From Icerya purchasi (taxonomy: Eukaryota > Arthropoda > Insecta > Hemiptera > Monophlebidae), in contig CM077116.1 in assembly GCA_039619475.1 (NCBI GenBank), positions 171,633,363-171,697,362 of the forward strand: 64,000 nt of DNA, in the 5' to 3' direction. Of the stretch, positions 55,349 through 62,058 are shown piece by piece. The notes under the pieces were generated by a model, which saw nothing but the letters and a program-made list of their open reading frames with translations, had not been told where the DNA came from and ran no database searches. Position numbers and translations under genes: made by a program. Each line of letters begins with the position of its first letter. Positions within the stretch are counted from its first letter, which is position 1.

Positions 55349-58300
55349 TCACACATTTAAAAAGTTGATTAAAAATGTAATAATTACACACATTAAAGTT
55401 GACCTAGGAGTGGGGAAAAAATTTTCCGTTTGGCGTACGATTTTTATTCTAATCACCATTGGGGATAATTTTCTTATTATTCCTTATCTTTTGCAAATTG
55501 TCAAAGTATATTACGCAGATGAGGCTTTCGAATACTTTTCAACAATTTTTTTTTCTTTCTCCAAAGGTTGATAGAATTGACGATAATTCACGTTAATAGT
55601 ATAATTTACATACGCACGTACGTAACAACAAAGAAAAAAAGAAAAAAAACAAAACACACGAGTCTCACAAATCATAAAACATATTTTTATTATTCCATTA
55701 GAATAACCATTTTTAAAATAGCCAATATGAAAGAGTGGAATTCTTTAACAGTACCGTGTACGCAAATTGAACAAATGTTAAAACATACAGACGATATTAT
55801 AAAATTTAACAATTTATTTTACTTTTTAACACAGAAATGTGAGAAAAATACGAATAAAAAACACAAAAACCCCACACAACAAACGTGTTTAACCGATTCG
55901 ATTTTTCTCCTATATTATCAAAGAAAGTGGATAAAAGAAAAAAAGACTATATTACCAACAATTAAACAACAAATAGAAAAGCAAGAAAACTGTTTTTTTC
56001 CCTTTCTAAAAACAGAATGCGTAGATAAAAAGGGCTTCATTTAAATTCGATACGACACAAGTGCCATTTTACCGTAAAACGTTCTAACATCCTTCAGCAC
56101 AGATGATATCAACTGAAGTGGAATACGCATGACGTTCAAATAGACCGCAAACGAAGGTCAAAACCGAATTAAGGCAAAAACGAATATGAAGCGACATATA
56201 AACCAAATTAGTGTGCCAAGAAATACTATAAAAATTTAGTTTGGGGACATAAATTCTGCACTATCACTGCTGTAAATTTTTTTAAGAGACGGCTATAGTG
56301 AGTTCGGCAGCATGCTCTCTTTCCTTTTCCTGGTTGACGTTTGTTAAATTAAAATTATTCGTATTAAAAATTATTTTAAATGCGCGATGCATTTTCTTCT
56401 TCTTTTATTAACGACATTTTGTAAAACGCGAGATGCAATTTTTTTTTTTTTTTTCAATTTATGATTGACATATTTCGTACCGTTCGTCATGAACGAGCGA
56501 CGTCAATCGTATTTAATATGAATTTTATTCTTTTAAAAATCTCATAGTTAGATAATAATTTACTACAATATGTCTTATTTTCTGTTCTTAAATCTAATAG
56601 CAACGGTTCTTCCCTACCTCTTAAGTAAACGATATTCAGACTAGTGAAAGAATTCCGATTAAACATGAAAATTTTATAATATATTTTCCGTTCGCGTGTT
56701 TTTTTTCTCATTAAATAGGGTTTTACTAACAGAAATGGATAACACCATCGTTTCAACTTGAAAGTGCATCGAAAGAAACCGAACGAGCTTTTGGGTGCTT
56801 TGAAAATTGTGCGACACTAACAACTATCATTATTTTTTAATCTAATGTGCACGGGTTAAATCTTTACCCTGAGTGGTACTAGAGTGTTTGTAAGAATTTT
56901 TTCGTTTTATTTCATTTCGGCTCTACTTTGCAATATCGGAAACAATTTATTTTTTAAACTGAGCATAGATTAATTTTTATTGGCGCGTAATAATTTCAAT
57001 GAACAAAATTTCCAGGAAAAAAAATTGTTTTGCATTTTCTTTTGATTTGAAGAAAAAAATTGTTTAATTTCTGAAGATTTTTCAAGTTCTCGATATAATA
57101 GGGCATTTCGAATTCGCACATAACGGGCAACACAGAAAAGGATATAAGGAGGTGTGTCTCGGTGAAATAATTTGAAAGCGAAAATGCGGAACCGCGAACG
57201 AATTAAGTTAATATTTCAGGAATTTGACAAACCGGTCACTAATAATTTTGTAGTATAGTTGTCGGAAGCGACTTTATTCTGTGCTGAACAGCTGTATTCA
57301 GCTATATGCTGTTCGGACACCGATTCGATCGTTAACAAGCTAATCCGCTGACTTATCCGCGTTAAAGATATACCGCTGTCGTTGGCCGCGGAAGATAACG
57401 GCTTCTGATTTCGGTACCAGGATATGTCGATCGGTGCATCGCCCTCCGCTATAGTACACTGCGCGGTTACAGTTTGGCCAGCTTGGAACGGTTTTTCTCC
57501 GAACGGGAAAGGAATTATTTTCGGACCGACTGATGAGAATTTTTAAAATAAATTTTACATAAATAAATTCTTCGCAATAGGAAAATACTACGTCGTACTC
57601 CGGAATAAAACGACGATGGGGAACAGCTTCGATGTCTCATTTTCGTTGTCACCCGCGTGACTTTGATTACCTTTTAAGCATAACTCACCCCCTTCCCCCT
57701 GGGGGTGGATACTGATTCGCTGCGGAAGAGTCACTGAATAACGTTTTTGCAAAGGCATTATTGCTAGTACCGCTTTCCGTCCGATGTGTTCCAATGCGAG
57801 AACGTTTAATTATTATATAGCGTTACAGGTATCATTAGACGACGAGTTCGTCGTTGTAAACGGTTTCGAACAGCGGCTGATTTACCGGATGCGTCAATAG
57901 GCTAAAATTGATTATTTCGGTAAAAGTTAAAAAGAGTTAGTTTAGAGATATTTTATTTCAGCATTTTCTTCGAGCGTTTGGGAACAAAAGAGAGGAGGAG
58001 ATAGAAAGAGCGGAAATATGATACATGCGCCGAACTAAAACGATCGAAAGTATGCGACGACATTTTTAATCGACAAACCGTGGACGAATAGTTGCGTCGT
58101 ATAATTATCGGAGGCGACTTTATTTTGCGCCAGGCAAGTGTACGATGCAGCGTGCTTCTCGGAGACCGATTCAATCGTCAACAAACTAACGCGTTGATTT
58201 ATATTCGCTATGGATAGTCCGTCGTCGTCCTCTGTGATAGCGCTGTTCGCAGTCGCCACTATCAGTTTGTCATTTTTATACCAGGAGATATTCATCGGTA

Positions 58301-61300
58301 CATCTCCTTCGGTCACTGTACATTGCACCGTTACCGCTTGTCTGGCGTGAAAAGCTTTTTCGCCGAAACTGAACGCAGTTATTTTTGGACCGACTGATAT
58401 GTAACAATTTAAATCTCTATTACAGTTTACAATTATCAGATAAATGTAACTCGGTAAACGTACATAAAATGTTTCCCTATAGTTGCCGCGCCATGATGAT
58501 ACAACATTATTACACTTGGTGGTTGTACTTTGGTACGATGAAATTAAATAATATAACGGGCACGGGGAAATTTTACAGAATGTTGATTAGTTCAAATCGT
58601 GTGTGTTCTAGTAATGAAATAGTAGCATTTCAATTAACTATAATTAAATTATTATCCGACACAAATAAAAATAAAATAACGCTTATTAATACATTCTAAA
58701 TTACCATGTGTTTATATTATTGCGCATACGTACACGACACAGGCACACAAATAAAAAAAGTAATAAGTCAGCTGATTCTTACACAATCAAATATATATAT
58801 ATATATAGGGTAGACCCGTAGGAATTTCACGGTGCGATATAAAGAACACGCATATGCAGTCCCCGACATGGCTTTGTTGAAAAGTCAACTATGGCGGAAC
58901 ATAAACACAGTACTACGCTAGATATTAATAAAGACTTAAAAATAATGAAAATAATTAATGACCAAAAAATGTTGGACTTTTCTGATGTATATTCATAAAT
59001 ATAGGCATATTGCATTAAACATTCAGACACCTAATAATAATCCATTATTTAAAATTTTTAAAACGTGATTTATATAGTTTGTTTAGAAAAATTTTTACAT
59101 GTTCATTTATAATTTTACATTTTTACATTTATTTTTTTATTTACTTTTCTCACGTGAGTATTTTTTTGACCATTTACGATATATTATTTTTAATCAGTTT
59201 TTGTATTGTTTACTTTAAACTCTTTCGTGTATATTTTCACCGTGATTATGGAGCATTATCTCCGAAACATGTCGGTGTATTAATTTTTATTAGTAATAAA
59301 TTTATGTTTCAAGTCAATGTTTGTCATTACTGTTATATTACATAAAATATTGCGAAATATGGTTTTTAAAAATTGTTTAATAAAAAATTGATTCATTTGA
59401 TTCATTTTTTTTTTTTTTTTTCTTACATCATTACATATACGGAGCTATCTTGTAGTCCTAGTTTATTTACACGAGTCTATATTCTAAATTTAAAAAAAAA
59501 ATGATATGTAAATGAAATTCAATTTAATTTAATTTTGTTACTTTTAAAACTGCAATAACAAAGTAATGAGATATTTTCATTTATAACGAACGATCGAGAA
59601 ACGATATTTAGAAAAAAATAAATTGGTTTTTCACTTTCGGAGGGAAAAAAGAATCTCGTTTTAAACACATTAAAGTCGATTATGCTGGTCTCATTGATGG
59701 AAAAGATTAAGCACATTCTTAATTATTATATAACCAGAAATAAATGGTATCTTTTTAATTAAAAAACAAAAACGTTTAGACGAGGTGATTAAAATACCCC
59801 GTATTATTGAATTTTTAAGATAACTTTAAATTTTGCGTAACATTGATATTAATTTTTTTTTTAACAGTTTATTCCAAACTGCAAGTTGGAAAAAAATATT
59901 AAGAAATCCAAAAAAAAAAAAAAAAAAAAGATGCAAAAGATTTTGAAGAAAATTCGTGTTGATTCATTAGCATTTCGATATTTATTAGCTTTTAAATATT
60001 CATTAGCAATTTTAAATTAAGAAATTCATCGTTACATACAGTTTCACTTTTATCTTATTTACTTAGAAAAGTGATCTGCATATGACTCTCTATTTTAGTT
60101 ACTCATTATGGCAAAAGACCCTTAGGACGACCGAGAATACGATGGACAGATGAAATTCGAAAATTCAGAGCAAACTGGCAGGAAGAAGCACAAGATCGCA
60201 GCGTTGGGAAAAAATTGGGGGAGGCCTTCGTCTAGCAGTGGACTGATAATGGCTAACGAAGAAGAAGAAGAAGAAGAAGAAAGAAGGATTTTTACAAAGT
60301 TATAATGAAGATTACGCGTTTTTTTGGCTTATGAAGAGAACATGTAATTTTCGCATGCATTAAAAAACTGAATTAGGCTTATTTCGTATGAGGAAAAGAT
60401 GCACTTCAAGCAGAACTTCGGAAGAATTGTTTTAACTTTTGAACAGACGAACCGTGAACAAATAACTGCGAAGTGTAAGAAGCAATGCCGGCGGCGTTCG
60501 TTCCGGTGCAGGTATAGTTTCCAGCGTACTTCTCCGATATCGAATCTATCGTTAAGCTGCTGGTTCGAGCTCCGATTTTCGAAATTATGATATCGTTCGT
60601 GGATTCTAACGATCTACCATTAAACGACCAACTTAAATTAACCGGCTGATCTCCAGACGACACAATACACTGCACCGCTACAGTATCTCCCGGTTTGCTG
60701 TGCTCGTCTCCGAACGAAAATGGCGTCAATTTGATCGGTACTTGCGCGCACGAAAACAATACACAAAATTAAATGGTTTCTTTTTGTTACAAAACCCGTA
60801 ATATCCCGCTAATTCTCTTTTCCCGTTTTGAAATCGCAGAAAACGAAAAAACCTATTCCGACGGTTCTTCCGTTGTTTCCTAACTACTATATACTTATAT
60901 TACACATTCGAGCCCGGTTTGAAAATAGATTTTACTTATGCGAAAGAACCACACCGGCTGTTACTATCATGAGCTGAATTGCCGTGAAAATGAAATCATC
61001 GATACATATTTCTCGGTGCAATTTTTCGTAATATTAAAATTACAAAAACCACACACGGTCGATGGCGGACTTTAGGCGAGATGGAGGGGGGCGTTTAAAA
61101 TGTAAAATGTTTTTTTCGAATACAGCTTTAAAAAAAAAAAATTATAAATAGTAATAACATTAAACTAATTTTATATTTGATTTATGTTTCACTAATAAAT
61201 GATAATAATAATAATAGTAAAAAAAAAGTATTTCTACTTAATTTAGTTTGCGCTAAAAAGGCAAAGATGAATGCTACCGCACGAGACTAATGCCCAAGCC

Positions 61301-61996
61301 AAGTTTTAATTTGGTTAATTACACGGTGGCTATTCAAATATAATTTTTAAATTCCTGGTTTTCCTGATCTAAATCCTCCCGAACTATACGAAAAGAAAAA
61401 TGGAGTTTTTCTGTTACTATTGGTAATATTCAACCATATCGTAGCATATTTTGTGTGAAGTGCATTAAAATGTGCATTCACTTTTAACGTTTTAAATGAT
61501 TTTCTTTCATTAAAAATATCGTTTTTGGATATTTTTACTCGGTTTTAAGACAAAATCTCCCGGTTTTTTCTCGGTTTTAAGACAAAATCTCCCGGTTTAT
61601 TTCCGGTTGGGAATTAGTACGCCATCTTTTAATCACTTAATAACGCATGTGCACGTATGCTGAAAACCAGAATTTCAGGATGGATTCTTACAATGATGTC
61701 GAATGAAAAATTAAAGATACTTTTGTGATATCAATTAAACCATCAATTTTAAAGTAAAAACTACGCAAACTAAATTAAAATTGTTTAAAAGATTAACTTA
61801 AAAAAAAAAAAACAAAAAAAAACGTTACTAAATTAAATTTAAATTTAAAGTAGTCTACAGTGTCATTGCTGTAAAATCAAAACGCAGAAAGAAAAACAAA
61901 TGTTTGGAAATACTTTGATTTTAGATTAGTTTTTAGCATTATCATCTTGGTTATTATTCCTAATTCGATGTTGCATGACACGGAAAAGTGCTGCAA

Positions 61997-62058
<62 letters not shown>

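Larger units (their letters stand above)
58394..60452 (-). other. Intron between exon 9 variants 3 and 4
   Basis: 2.1 kb. It contains a hammerhead-like motif at 59237-59280 and a LINE 3' end at 60105-60281. The rest is A+T-rich without recognised features. Confidence 0.7.

Noticed and set aside
55568..56044. Plus-strand ORF of 158 codons between variants 5 and 6
   Set aside because: Lys/Asn/Thr-rich low complexity typical of A+T-rich DNA, no recognisable domain, no promoter or splice context.
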